From Lachnospiraceae bacterium (GTDB lineage Bacteria; Bacillota; Clostridia; Lachnospirales; Lachnospiraceae), in assembly GCA_017437785.1 (NCBI GenBank), contig JAFRXH010000031.1:1-35756 (forward strand): 35,756 nucleotides of DNA, given 5' to 3'. This document shows, piece after piece, positions 1 to 6,144 of the stretch. Within the stretch, counting starts at the first letter, position 1. Each line of letters opens with the position of its first letter. The notes beneath the pieces were generated by a model. It was not told the DNA's origin. It ran no database searches and saw nothing but the letters and a program-made list of their open reading frames with translations. The translations under genes were made by a program, and so were the position numbers.

Positions 1-129
1 AAGAAAGTCCTGGAGGCATATCATGCCGGCGGAAAGACGGCGGACGAGATCGTAGCGTTCATACGTGCCGGCGAGGAGCCTGAGGAGCCACAAAAATCCG
101 GTAAAAAACGATTGAGGGTTAAAAAATAG
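1..129 (+). CDS. C-terminal fragment of an unidentified protein
   Basis: The reading frame is open from the first base of the window and stops at TAG 127-129, giving the last 42 residues of a protein that starts outside. The tail is charged and ends in a basic stretch (KSGKKRLRVKK). A short helical segment (KTADEIVAFIRAGEEPEE) precedes it. No family can be recognised from this much. The next gene starts 16 bases later without a visible terminator between them, so the two could share a transcript. Confidence 0.6.
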   Translation, partial: KKVLEAYHAGGKTADEIVAFIRAGEEPEEPQKSGKKRLRVKK

Positions 130-145
130 AGGAAGTTAAGAGTTT

Positions 146-2647
146 ATGAATCGCAGGATAAAGAGCGTTGTAACAGTTGTTATTACAATTATCGTTTTGC
201 TGAATGTTTTTTGGGAAGGCGGCCGCGGGAATGAAGTAAGGGCAGCGGAGCCTGCCAATGATTACTTATCGATACTTGCCATGTCGCTGGACTTTTTTGA
301 TGAAAATGCCTGCGGCAATGATGCCGGCAGTTTTGGTATAAGCTGGAGAGGTAACTGCCATACATATGATGCCAAGGCTTCCATAAGCAGGGCAGATAAT
401 TTTCCGTCAGAGTACAGCACGCTGATAGATCCGGATGGCGACGGCTGCGTTGATGTGGCGGGCGGCTATCATGATGCGGGAGATCATGTCAAGTTTAACC
501 TGACGATGGCCTTTGCGGGAAACAGTCTGGCACTGGCCGGATATCTGCATCCGGAAGTATTTAAGAATGCTTCTGCATCGGAGCATCTGCTGAAGATAGC
601 AAAACGTAATGCCGATTACCTTATGAAGACTACCTTCCTGGATAAGAATGGTGAAGTGGCAGCTGTCTGCCATGTTGTGGGAAACGGAAACACCGATCAC
701 GGTTATTGGTCCTCACCCGAGGATCAGACATATGAACGCATAACATACTGGCTTACAGCGCAGTATAACAATACGGCGGTATGCTGCGGCATGGCAGGAG
801 CGATAGCAGGTACGGCATGGCTGTACAAAGATAAAGACACCGCTTATTCAGAGCAATGCATTAAATATGCAAAGGCCCTTTTGAAGTTCGGAAAAGAACA
901 TCAGGGTAATTCTTTAAACGGTCTGGCAACTTTTTATGACACGGCAGGGTATTACGGCAGTGAGAAACTGTACGGACTTGATGAGACGGCACTGGCAGAA
1001 GCCTGGCTGTGGCTGCTGGGAGAAGGCGGAAAACCTGTATATCAACCTGACAGCGGATGCTATATTTACGAAGGCGTGTATTACGGGGATTATTATTTCT
1101 ACAGCTGGGATAAGGTCTGGCAGGGCTTTGCCGCATTGATGTATAAGAAAACCGGTGAAGCGGTATATGCGCAGGCACTTAAGGATGCATATGATAACCA
1201 GAAAGGACTTTCGCAGGATCAGTACAATACACTGGGTGTTACATGGGGTGTATCAAGATATAACTGTGCCCTTCAGATGACGGCGCTGGCACTGGCAAAA
1301 GGAGATAAGGGATCTGCATATGCCATGGCAGCAAAGTTCCAGATGGATTACATACTTGGAAATAACAGCTACGGTTACAGCTTTCTGGTGGGATACGGAA
1401 AGAATCCCACGCATATACATCACCGCGCTGCCAATCCCATGAAGGGTGAGGCTAAGTATGTGCTTAAGGGTGCCTTACTGGGAGGACCTGATGGTAACGG
1501 ATACCTTGATTATGTTGACAGTTATCAGTATACGGAGAGCGCTCTGGATTACAGCGGCTGTTTCATACTCGCATGTGCAGGTCTGGCAGAGCTGTATTCG
1601 GAAGGCAGCATAACACCGACGGGAGCTGCTACTCCTACACCTACAGCTACACTTACACCTACGGCCACATTAACGCCTACGCCGACAGTGACGGTGACGC
1701 CAACGCCTTCTGCGAATGCAACGGTGACACCAACGCCTTCTGCGAATGCAACGCCGACTATAACGGTAACGCCAACAGTAACAGCAACACCAACAGTAAC
1801 AGTAACTCCGGCAGTGACGGCAACACCCACGCCGTCGCCTTCGGTAACGATAACACCCACTCCGGCAGATATACCTACACCCACGCCTATGCCTTCTGAT
1901 GAGGAGTACGTGGTCGATGCCGGAACGTATAGACTTGCAGTTAAGCAGAAGCTGAACGCAGCTGAGCTTATGTTAAACAAGCTTGGCGATGGCGGCATAA
2001 AGCTTGTCAGATTCACTTCGGACAATAAAAAGGCGGTTTCGGTAAGTAAAAAAGGAAAAGTCAGCGCTAAGAAAGCGGCTGATAATGTAACGATAACAGG
2101 ATACCGCAGGGAAGGAAAAAAATATATTCCGGTCGCAAAGCTTGAGATTTCTGTCGTGAAACCGGTATTTGCATTTAAAGATATGGATGAGGTTAAGTTT
2201 GACTTGACATATCCGGGACAGAGTATCGATCTTAACAGTTACAATTCCGGAGTGCCTCAGGGTGCTGCTATCAACTGGACGATACCTAAAAAATGTAAGG
2301 CTGCGGTACTTGAAGGCGGGAGACTGAGAGCGGTAAAGAACGGAACGGTCAAAGTAAGCTGCCTGATAGGTGACGCAGGATATGCAGCTAAATACAGCGC
2401 GGTCATAAAGATCAAGATACCTAAGCTTTCGGAAAGCATAAAGCTTAAACAGGGAAAAACAAGATCCGTAAGCATAAAGAATGTAAGCGGATATACGGAT
2501 GTAAGATGGGAGGGCGCTCCGGGACTGGTTATTACGGATACCAAAGATATACGCAAAGTAAAGATAAGTGCTGCATCAGCCGGTGAATATGAACTTAAGG
2601 CATTCGTTGACGGACAGGTTTATATCTGCCATGTCAACGTGCGGTAG
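146..2647 (+). CDS. Secreted GH9 endoglucanase with Thr/Pro linker and Ig-like C-terminus
   Basis: This is a secreted cellulase of glycoside hydrolase family 9, an inverting enzyme that cuts beta-1,4-glucan. Residues 1-34 are a signal peptide with a hydrophobic core (VVTVVITIIVLLNVF). The catalytic (alpha/alpha)6 domain covers about 38-480. It has the family hallmark GGYHDAGDHVKF with Asp110 and Asp113 (catalytic base region), the His motif NPTHIHHRAANP, and the general-acid Glu464 in YTESALDYSG. Residues 487-584 are a Thr/Pro linker, typical of Butyrivibrio-type surface enzymes. The remaining 250 residues look like bacterial Ig-like (BIG2-type) modules, judged from SDNKKAVSVSKKGKVSA. I see no dockerin, CBM or LPXTG sorting signal, so attachment is unclear. 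An AGAGGAAG ribosome site lies 10 bases before ATG 146. The TAG stop sits inside a small hairpin that may end the transcript. Confidence 0.93.
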   Translation: MNRRIKSVVTVVITIIVLLNVFWEGGRGNEVRAAEPANDYLSILAMSLDFFDENACGNDAGSFGISWRGNCHTYDAKASISRADNFPSEYSTLIDPDGDGCVDVAGGYHDAGDHVKFNLTMAFAGNSLALAGYLHPEVFKNASASEHLLKIAKRNADYLMKTTFLDKNGEVAAVCHVVGNGNTDHGYWSSPEDQTYERITYWLTAQYNNTAVCCGMAGAIAGTAWLYKDKDTAYSEQCIKYAKALLKFGKEHQGNSLNGLATFYDTAGYYGSEKLYGLDETALAEAWLWLLGEGGKPVYQPDSGCYIYEGVYYGDYYFYSWDKVWQGFAALMYKKTGEAVYAQALKDAYDNQKGLSQDQYNTLGVTWGVSRYNCALQMTALALAKGDKGSAYAMAAKFQMDYILGNNSYGYSFLVGYGKNPTHIHHRAANPMKGEAKYVLKGALLGGPDGNGYLDYVDSYQYTESALDYSGCFILACAGLAELYSEGSITPTGAATPTPTATLTPTATLTPTPTVTVTPTPSANATVTPTPSANATPTITVTPTVTATPTVTVTPAVTATPTPSPSVTITPTPADIPTPTPMPSDEEYVVDAGTYRLAVKQKLNAAELMLNKLGDGGIKLVRFTSDNKKAVSVSKKGKVSAKKAADNVTITGYRREGKKYIPVAKLEISVVKPVFAFKDMDEVKFDLTYPGQSIDLNSYNSGVPQGAAINWTIPKKCKAAVLEGGRLRAVKNGTVKVSCLIGDAGYAAKYSAVIKIKIPKLSESIKLKQGKTRSVSIKNVSGYTDVRWEGAPGLVITDTKDIRKVKISAASAGEYELKAFVDGQVYICHVNVR
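1691..1750 (+). repeat. 30-bp tandem duplication inside the linker
   Basis: Bases 1691-1720 and 1721-1750 are the same 30-mer with one G/A difference. It encodes TVTPTPSANA twice. The surrounding linker (1602-1897) is a looser array of ACN-CCN codons, so it is a likely site of length variation between strains. Confidence 0.85.
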
Positions 2648-2666
2648 CAAAAATGCTACTGATTTT
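2642..2666 (+). terminator. Weak hairpin terminator overlapping the GH9 stop codon
   Basis: CGGTAGC (2642-2648) pairs with GCTACTG (2655-2661) around a six-base loop, 7 bp with one G-U pair, followed by ATTTT. The GH9 stop codon TAG lies in the left arm. The short U-run makes it a weak candidate. Confidence 0.4.
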
Positions 2667-2710
2667 AACTGGACATGGAAACTGATATGTGGTATAAGTG
2701 AATAGATGGC

Positions 2711-2800
2711 GGGGGAAGAAACCCATGATAAAAAACGCAAGCCGTCTGGGGTAACAAGTTAATACAGGTTACAAGGGGGAGGACACCCATGATAAAAAAC
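2711..2800 (+). repeat. Duplicated ribosome-site/start-codon segment with 9-codon upstream ORF
   Basis: A 26-base segment (GGGGGA, then ACCCATGATAAAAAAC) occurs at 2711-2736 and again at 2775-2800 with two mismatches, offset by 64 bases. Each copy holds a ribosome site and ATG ATA AAA AAC. The second copy starts the 333-residue gene. The first opens a mini-ORF (2725-2754, MIKNASRLG, stop TAA). It may be a leader peptide or simply the scar of a small duplication. Confidence 0.7.
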
Positions 2801-3790
2801 ATTCTTGTGACAAATCATAATGGTGACATTATCGGCGCAACCTACCCGAAGCGGGCAAGGGGCCTTATAAAGAGCGGACGTGCGAAACAGATCGATGAGG
2901 GTACTATACAACTCACTGATGCTGTATGTGCGGACGCTTTTTCTGTTAATTATATGGAGGATAAAAAAATGGCTAATGTTATAGAATTCAGAGCAAGAGG
3001 TTTTAAACTTGATGAGAACATCGCTAACGGAAAGGGAACCAGACTGATGGTTACCGAGTGCGGCGAGAGCGTAGAGTGCTTTGAGGTGGCACAGGGAGGC
3101 ATAGCTACCGGCATCACAAAGACAGCAGAGCTTGAGAAGGACAAGGATTATGTGTTCCGCTTTGCTATCAAGAGCCAGTTCGTACGTGCGGATGTGGCAG
3201 AGAGCAGCGTTTCCATCTACTTCAAGGAGCCCGGTGACGGATACACCTATCCCATCGACAGAGCGGATAAGAACCGCTTCAAACCCGCTGTATGCAAGAA
3301 GACCGATGACGGCATCTTCCGTGTATTTGAGCTTCCCTTTAACAGCGGTGATGATACGAGCTGCACTATCAGCATACAGCTGCATGATATGACAGCCTGG
3401 ATCTATCCCGCAAAGGATAATGATGCATACAGCGCACTCCAGGATATCGATTACGATCAGTTCAGACAGGACGAGATACACAACATTGCGAAGACTCTGA
3501 ACAATATCGGCGGATCCATCGGCGGTACATTAAATGACATCGGCGGCACTTTGGGAGATACCCTTAACGGTATCGGCGAGTTCGCAGTGGGCGTAGGTGA
3601 TAAGATCACCAAGGCTGTGACGGATGTGTTCTCCAAGTCTGCAGACAAAGAGGCTGCTGAGGAATGCCCTAAGGAGGAAGAGGCTGAGTGCAAAGTTACT
3701 CCTGCTGAAGAGGTTAAAGAGGAAGTAAAGGAAGAAGTCAAGGAAGAGGAAAAGGAAGACAAACCCGAAACCGCTGAGCCTAAAGACTGA
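2789..3790 (+). CDS. Uncharacterised protein: RRXRR-like N-terminus, acidic tail
   Basis: The function is unknown. Residues 1-45 (NHNGDIIGATYPKRARGLIK, then SGRAKQID) match the short 'YPKRAxGLVKxGRA' segment common at the N-terminus of Clostridial hypothetical proteins and reminiscent of RRXRR domains. Residues 61-225 form a beta-rich globular region. Residues about 236-262 are a Gly/Asp/Asn repeat (NNIGGSIGGTLNDIGG), possibly an amphipathic or phage-tail-like segment. The last 45 residues are a Glu/Lys/Val repeat (EEVKEEVKEEVKEE). A second good start exists inside the gene: ATG 2969 (MANVIEF) follows GGAGG (2956-2960) at 8-base spacing. The cell may therefore make a 273-residue form, or the N-terminal 60 residues may be a recent in-frame fusion. 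A strong terminator follows. Confidence 0.75.
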   Translation: MIKNILVTNHNGDIIGATYPKRARGLIKSGRAKQIDEGTIQLTDAVCADAFSVNYMEDKKMANVIEFRARGFKLDENIANGKGTRLMVTECGESVECFEVAQGGIATGITKTAELEKDKDYVFRFAIKSQFVRADVAESSVSIYFKEPGDGYTYPIDRADKNRFKPAVCKKTDDGIFRVFELPFNSGDDTSCTISIQLHDMTAWIYPAKDNDAYSALQDIDYDQFRQDEIHNIAKTLNNIGGSIGGTLNDIGGTLGDTLNGIGEFAVGVGDKITKAVTDVFSKSADKEAAEECPKEEEAECKVTPAEEVKEEVKEEVKEEEKEDKPETAEPKD

Positions 3791-3799
3791 CAAGATCCT

Positions 3800-3827
3800 G
3801 CCGCGGAGCTTCGGCTCCGCGGCTTTT
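3800..3827 (+). terminator. Strong rho-independent terminator
   Basis: GCCGCGGAGC and GCTCCGCGGC form a 10-bp perfect GC-rich stem closed by a TTCG tetraloop, then TTTT. It ends the 2789-3790 gene. Confidence 0.92.
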
Positions 3828-3862
3828 ACTGTAATAAAAATGCAGCGGAAAGTATATGGTAT

Positions 3863-4813
3863 ATGGAAAAGCGTGAACTGATAAGAGTATTTACGGATGA
3901 GGCGGTTACCGCATGCATACCGGTGGGCTGCGGGCACATAAATGACAGTTATCATGTCTGCACCATTAAGAATGAATATATACTGCAGAGATTGAATGCA
4001 AAACTGTTTGCCGGTAGTACAAAGGCATTGGAACGTAATTACATTCTTTACAGGGATGCATGTCGGGAAAATAAGAACAGGACGGGAGAATGGGAGGTGC
4101 CGCACTGGTTAAGCTGCAGTGCAGGCAGTTTTTTATATACAGATGAAGAGGGTGCATGCTGGAGGATGTATGAATACATTAAAGGAAAAACGCTAACGGC
4201 ACCCTTTGACACGGAAGATATCAAAGCTTTCGGTAATGGCTTGTCTAAGCTGCATTTTATACTGGAACAGATGAAAGAAACGCCGCAGGGAGTACTTAAT
4301 GAGCTTCACGATACACGCGGCTATTACAGGGATTATGAAAAGATAAGGGAATCAGCTGATGAGTCTTTACACGACAGAATGCTTGAGGCTATAATTGAAC
4401 GTAAAGCGCAGCGGATCTTAGATATCAGCCTTCCGGGAATGTCCGTGATACATGCGGATGCAAAGATCGGCAATGCGTTATTCCGCGGCGGCAGTATGAT
4501 ATCCATGATAGATCTGGATACTATCATGCAGGGAGCGCGTCTTCTGGATATTGCCGATGCGTTACGGTCATGCTGTATGAGCGGAGGAGCGTTTGACAAA
4601 ACTTTGGCGGATGTATTTGTTAAGGCTTATCAGGGATCAGGATATGCACGGCTTTCAAAAGAAGAATGCGAAGCACTGCCGGAGGCGTTTAAGCTTATAT
4701 GCTATGAGCTGGGACTCAGATACTATACGGATCATCTGAACGGAGGAATATACTTTAAGCAGGAGTATCTCGGGCAGGATCTGGATAAAGCAAAAAAACT
4801 GCTTTTAGGCTGA
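3863..4813 (+). CDS. APH-fold sugar kinase, N-acetylhexosamine 1-kinase-like
   Basis: This 316-residue protein has the aminoglycoside-phosphotransferase/choline-kinase fold. The N-terminal lobe carries GHINDSYHV and YILQRLN, the pattern seen in NahK-type N-acetylhexosamine kinases. The catalytic loop is HADAKIGN (His197, Asp199, Asn204), the variant of HxDxxxxN used by NahK relatives. The metal-binding motif is MIDLDTIMQG (Asp217/Asp219). By family it should transfer phosphate from ATP to a small hydroxylated substrate, probably the anomeric hydroxyl of a sugar, in the cytoplasm. The substrate cannot be read from the sequence. GGAAAG precedes ATG 3863 by 10 bases. It sits 25 bases upstream of the alpha/beta hydrolase, so the two are probably co-transcribed. 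Confidence 0.8.
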   Translation: MEKRELIRVFTDEAVTACIPVGCGHINDSYHVCTIKNEYILQRLNAKLFAGSTKALERNYILYRDACRENKNRTGEWEVPHWLSCSAGSFLYTDEEGACWRMYEYIKGKTLTAPFDTEDIKAFGNGLSKLHFILEQMKETPQGVLNELHDTRGYYRDYEKIRESADESLHDRMLEAIIERKAQRILDISLPGMSVIHADAKIGNALFRGGSMISMIDLDTIMQGARLLDIADALRSCCMSGGAFDKTLADVFVKAYQGSGYARLSKEECEALPEAFKLICYELGLRYYTDHLNGGIYFKQEYLGQDLDKAKKLLLG

Positions 4814-4838
4814 TCATAAATATTGGGAGAAAGCTAAT

Positions 4839-5780
4839 ATGACGAAGAGAAGCGAATACAAACATATTTCCGGCACCGACGGTCTTGAACTGGCTGTCAT
4901 GAGGATAGAGCCTGATGATCCATCGGAGGTAAAGGGCGTTCTGCAGCTGGTACACGGTATGAGTGAGCATAAGGAAAGATATGCCGGTTTTATGCGGTAT
5001 ATGGCCAAAAGAGGATATATCTGTGTTATACATGATAACAGGGGACACGGCAGCAGCGTGGAGAATATCGATGATCTGGGATATATGTATGAGGGAGGAT
5101 ATGAAGCGCTGATCGAGGATATTCATGAGATAACGCTTGAGACCAAAGAATATGCTAAAAAGCTCTGCCCGGGTACGGAATTAAGATATGCTCTGCTTGG
5201 TCACAGCATGGGCTCTCTGGCGGTAAGATGCTATATAAGAAAATATGATGCCGATATAGACAGGCTCTGTGTACTGGGATGTCCGTCAAAGCTTGGAGGG
5301 ATGAGAGCAGGACTGGCGACAGCAGAGGTTCTTTCGCTTTTGTTTGGGGAGAGATCAAGATCTTCGATCATGGATGGTATAGTGTTCGGGGCGGTTGATA
5401 CCGGACGCTTCAATAATGAAGGCATTGAAAATGCCTGGCTGTGCTCGGATGGTGAGGTTACCCGGGAGTACAATAAAGATCCCTATTGCGGTTTTAAGTT
5501 CACGCTCAACGGATACATCAATCTGATAAAACTGTCTATACTTACTTATACAAAAGGCGGCTTTGCACTGAATAACAGGCAGCTGCCGATAAGATTTTTT
5601 TCCGGCAGCGATGACATATTCGGCATATCCCGTAAAGATATAGCAAAGGCTATGGGGCTGTTAAAACACGCAGGGTATGAAAATGTGCGTGGCCGTGTCT
5701 ATCCGGGTATGCGGCATGAGATATTAAACGAGCCAAAGCGCTTAAGGGTCTATAAAGATATTTATGAATTTCTGGAATAA
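4839..5780 (+). CDS. Alpha/beta hydrolase, monoacylglycerol-lipase-like
   Basis: This is a 313-residue cytoplasmic serine hydrolase of the Hydrolase_4/lysophospholipase group. The oxyanion region is LQLVHGMSEHKERY. The nucleophile elbow is GHSMGS (Ser123). The acid is in FFSGSDDIFG (Asp258 or Asp259), and the base is His293 in YPGMRHEILNEP. The N-terminal NRGHGSS motif is typical of monoglyceride lipases. By family it hydrolyses a carboxylic ester such as a monoacylglycerol or lysophospholipid. It has no signal peptide. GGGAGAAAG precedes the ATG. No terminator separates it from the kinase upstream. Confidence 0.85.
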   Translation: MTKRSEYKHISGTDGLELAVMRIEPDDPSEVKGVLQLVHGMSEHKERYAGFMRYMAKRGYICVIHDNRGHGSSVENIDDLGYMYEGGYEALIEDIHEITLETKEYAKKLCPGTELRYALLGHSMGSLAVRCYIRKYDADIDRLCVLGCPSKLGGMRAGLATAEVLSLLFGERSRSSIMDGIVFGAVDTGRFNNEGIENAWLCSDGEVTREYNKDPYCGFKFTLNGYINLIKLSILTYTKGGFALNNRQLPIRFFSGSDDIFGISRKDIAKAMGLLKHAGYENVRGRVYPGMRHEILNEPKRLRVYKDIYEFLE

Positions 5781-5808
5781 GATCTTTGTTTTTCATCATG
5801 GTGTATAT

Positions 5809-5837
5809 TTGACGTAAATGAACGTGAATGCTATGAT
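5809..5837 (+). promoter_or_regulatory. Sigma-A promoter of the Y-RNA array
   Basis: TTGACG (5809-5814) and TATGAT (5832-5837) are separated by exactly 17 bp. The expected transcription start falls at about 5843-5845, which is the first base of the closing helix of the first RNA (5844). This fit supports an RNA that begins at its own basal stem. Confidence 0.75.
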
Positions 5838-5843
5838 TATCCT

Positions 5844-5970
5844 GTCGGCAGCTAAGCGGATTTACTGCTATTTGGGCCGGGTGATGCAGGTTAGATCCCT
5901 GCCGGTTTCTCCGGAAACCGTAGCTTAATGTTAAAGCCCCCGGAATGCTCAATCCGATGATATCGCCGGC
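5844..5970 (+). ncRNA. YrlA-type Y RNA with a complete permuted tRNA-like module
   Basis: The basal helix is GTCGGC (5844-5849) with GCCGGC (5965-5970), then AGCTA opposite GATATC. A second helix pairs CGGATT (5857-5862) with AATCCG (5951-5956). Inside is a circularly permuted tRNA. Anticodon-stem strands are CCGGG (5877-5881) with CCCGG (5939-5943). The variable loop is TGAT. The T-arm is GCAGG/CCTGC with 7-base loop TTAGATC (5891-5897). The acceptor stem is CGGTTTC (5903-5909) with GAAACCG (5914-5920), exactly 7 bp, capped by TCCG (a cUNCGg tetraloop). T8-A9 follow, then the D-arm GCTT/AAGC with loop AATGTTA (5927-5933). Known YrlA RNAs share this plan: a Ro-binding stem plus a tRNA mimic. 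The conserved tertiary bases U8-A14, U54-A58 and G18-U55 are all present. Confidence 0.85.
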
Positions 5971-5975
5971 AAAAG

Positions 5976-6033
5976 GGGCATAGCTAGCAAGGCTTACTTC
6001 ATGTCGGGAGAATAGCATTGCGATAACATGCCC
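5976..6033 (+). ncRNA. Second RNA of the array: small Y-like hairpin
   Basis: It repeats the basal module of the first RNA without a tRNA-like insert. The closing helix is GGGCAT (5976-5981) with ATGCCC (6028-6033). AGCTA (5982-5986) lies opposite GATAAC (6022-6027). The inner stem is GCAA with TTGC, a G-A mismatch, then GCT with AGC. TTACT starts exactly 7 bases after AGCTA, as in the other two copies. The primary sequence of the helices differs while pairing is kept, which argues for selection on structure. No separate promoter is visible, so it is probably processed from the array transcript. Confidence 0.6.
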
Positions 6034-6040
6034 GGCATAT

Positions 6041-6118
6041 GTCGGCAGCTAGCCGCGTTTACTTCGGCTTCCACGGTGGGGTTACCTCACCAAACCAAAA
6101 CGCGGCAATATCGCCGGC
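6041..6118 (+). ncRNA. Third RNA of the array: Y-like hairpin
   Basis: The closing helix is GTCGGC (6041-6046) with GCCGGC (6113-6118), identical to the first RNA. AGCTA (6047-6051) lies opposite AATATC (6107-6112). The inner helix GCCGCGTTT (6052-6060) pairs perfectly with AAACGCGGC (6098-6106), 9 bp. TTACT again begins 7 bases after AGCTA. A terminal hairpin GGTGGG/CTCACC occupies the loop. TTTTAT follows the closing strand, so a fraction of transcripts could end here. The rest would continue 27 bases to the start codon of the TerD-fusion gene. Confidence 0.65.
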
Positions 6119-6144
6119 TTTTATCGGCATCGGAGGATAATACG

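Noticed and set aside
1549-2025. Long minus-strand ORF opposite the GH9 linker (Gly/Val repeats)
   Set aside because: It is the antisense reading of ACN-CCN linker codons, which lack stops in that frame; no ribosome site or family resemblance.
2759-3481. 240-residue minus-strand ORF opposite the RRXRR-like gene
   Set aside because: It overlaps a clearly coding plus-strand gene with good ribosome sites and resembles no protein.
5877-5943. Ordinary tRNA gene in the region upstream of the TerD-fusion gene
   Set aside because: All tRNA arms are present but in permuted order, the acceptor stem is closed by a tetraloop and there is no anticodon loop, so it is a tRNA mimic inside a Y RNA and not a decoding tRNA.
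5844-6118. Tandem riboswitch (c-di-GMP, glycine or similar) in front of the TerD-fusion gene
   Set aside because: None of the core motifs of these classes is present, while the full tRNA-like module and shared basal helix fit Y RNAs.
6028-6144. N-terminal extension of the TerD-fusion protein from ATG 6028
   Set aside because: It runs through two structured RNAs, has no ribosome site and gives an unlikely sequence; TTG 6145 follows CGGAGGA.
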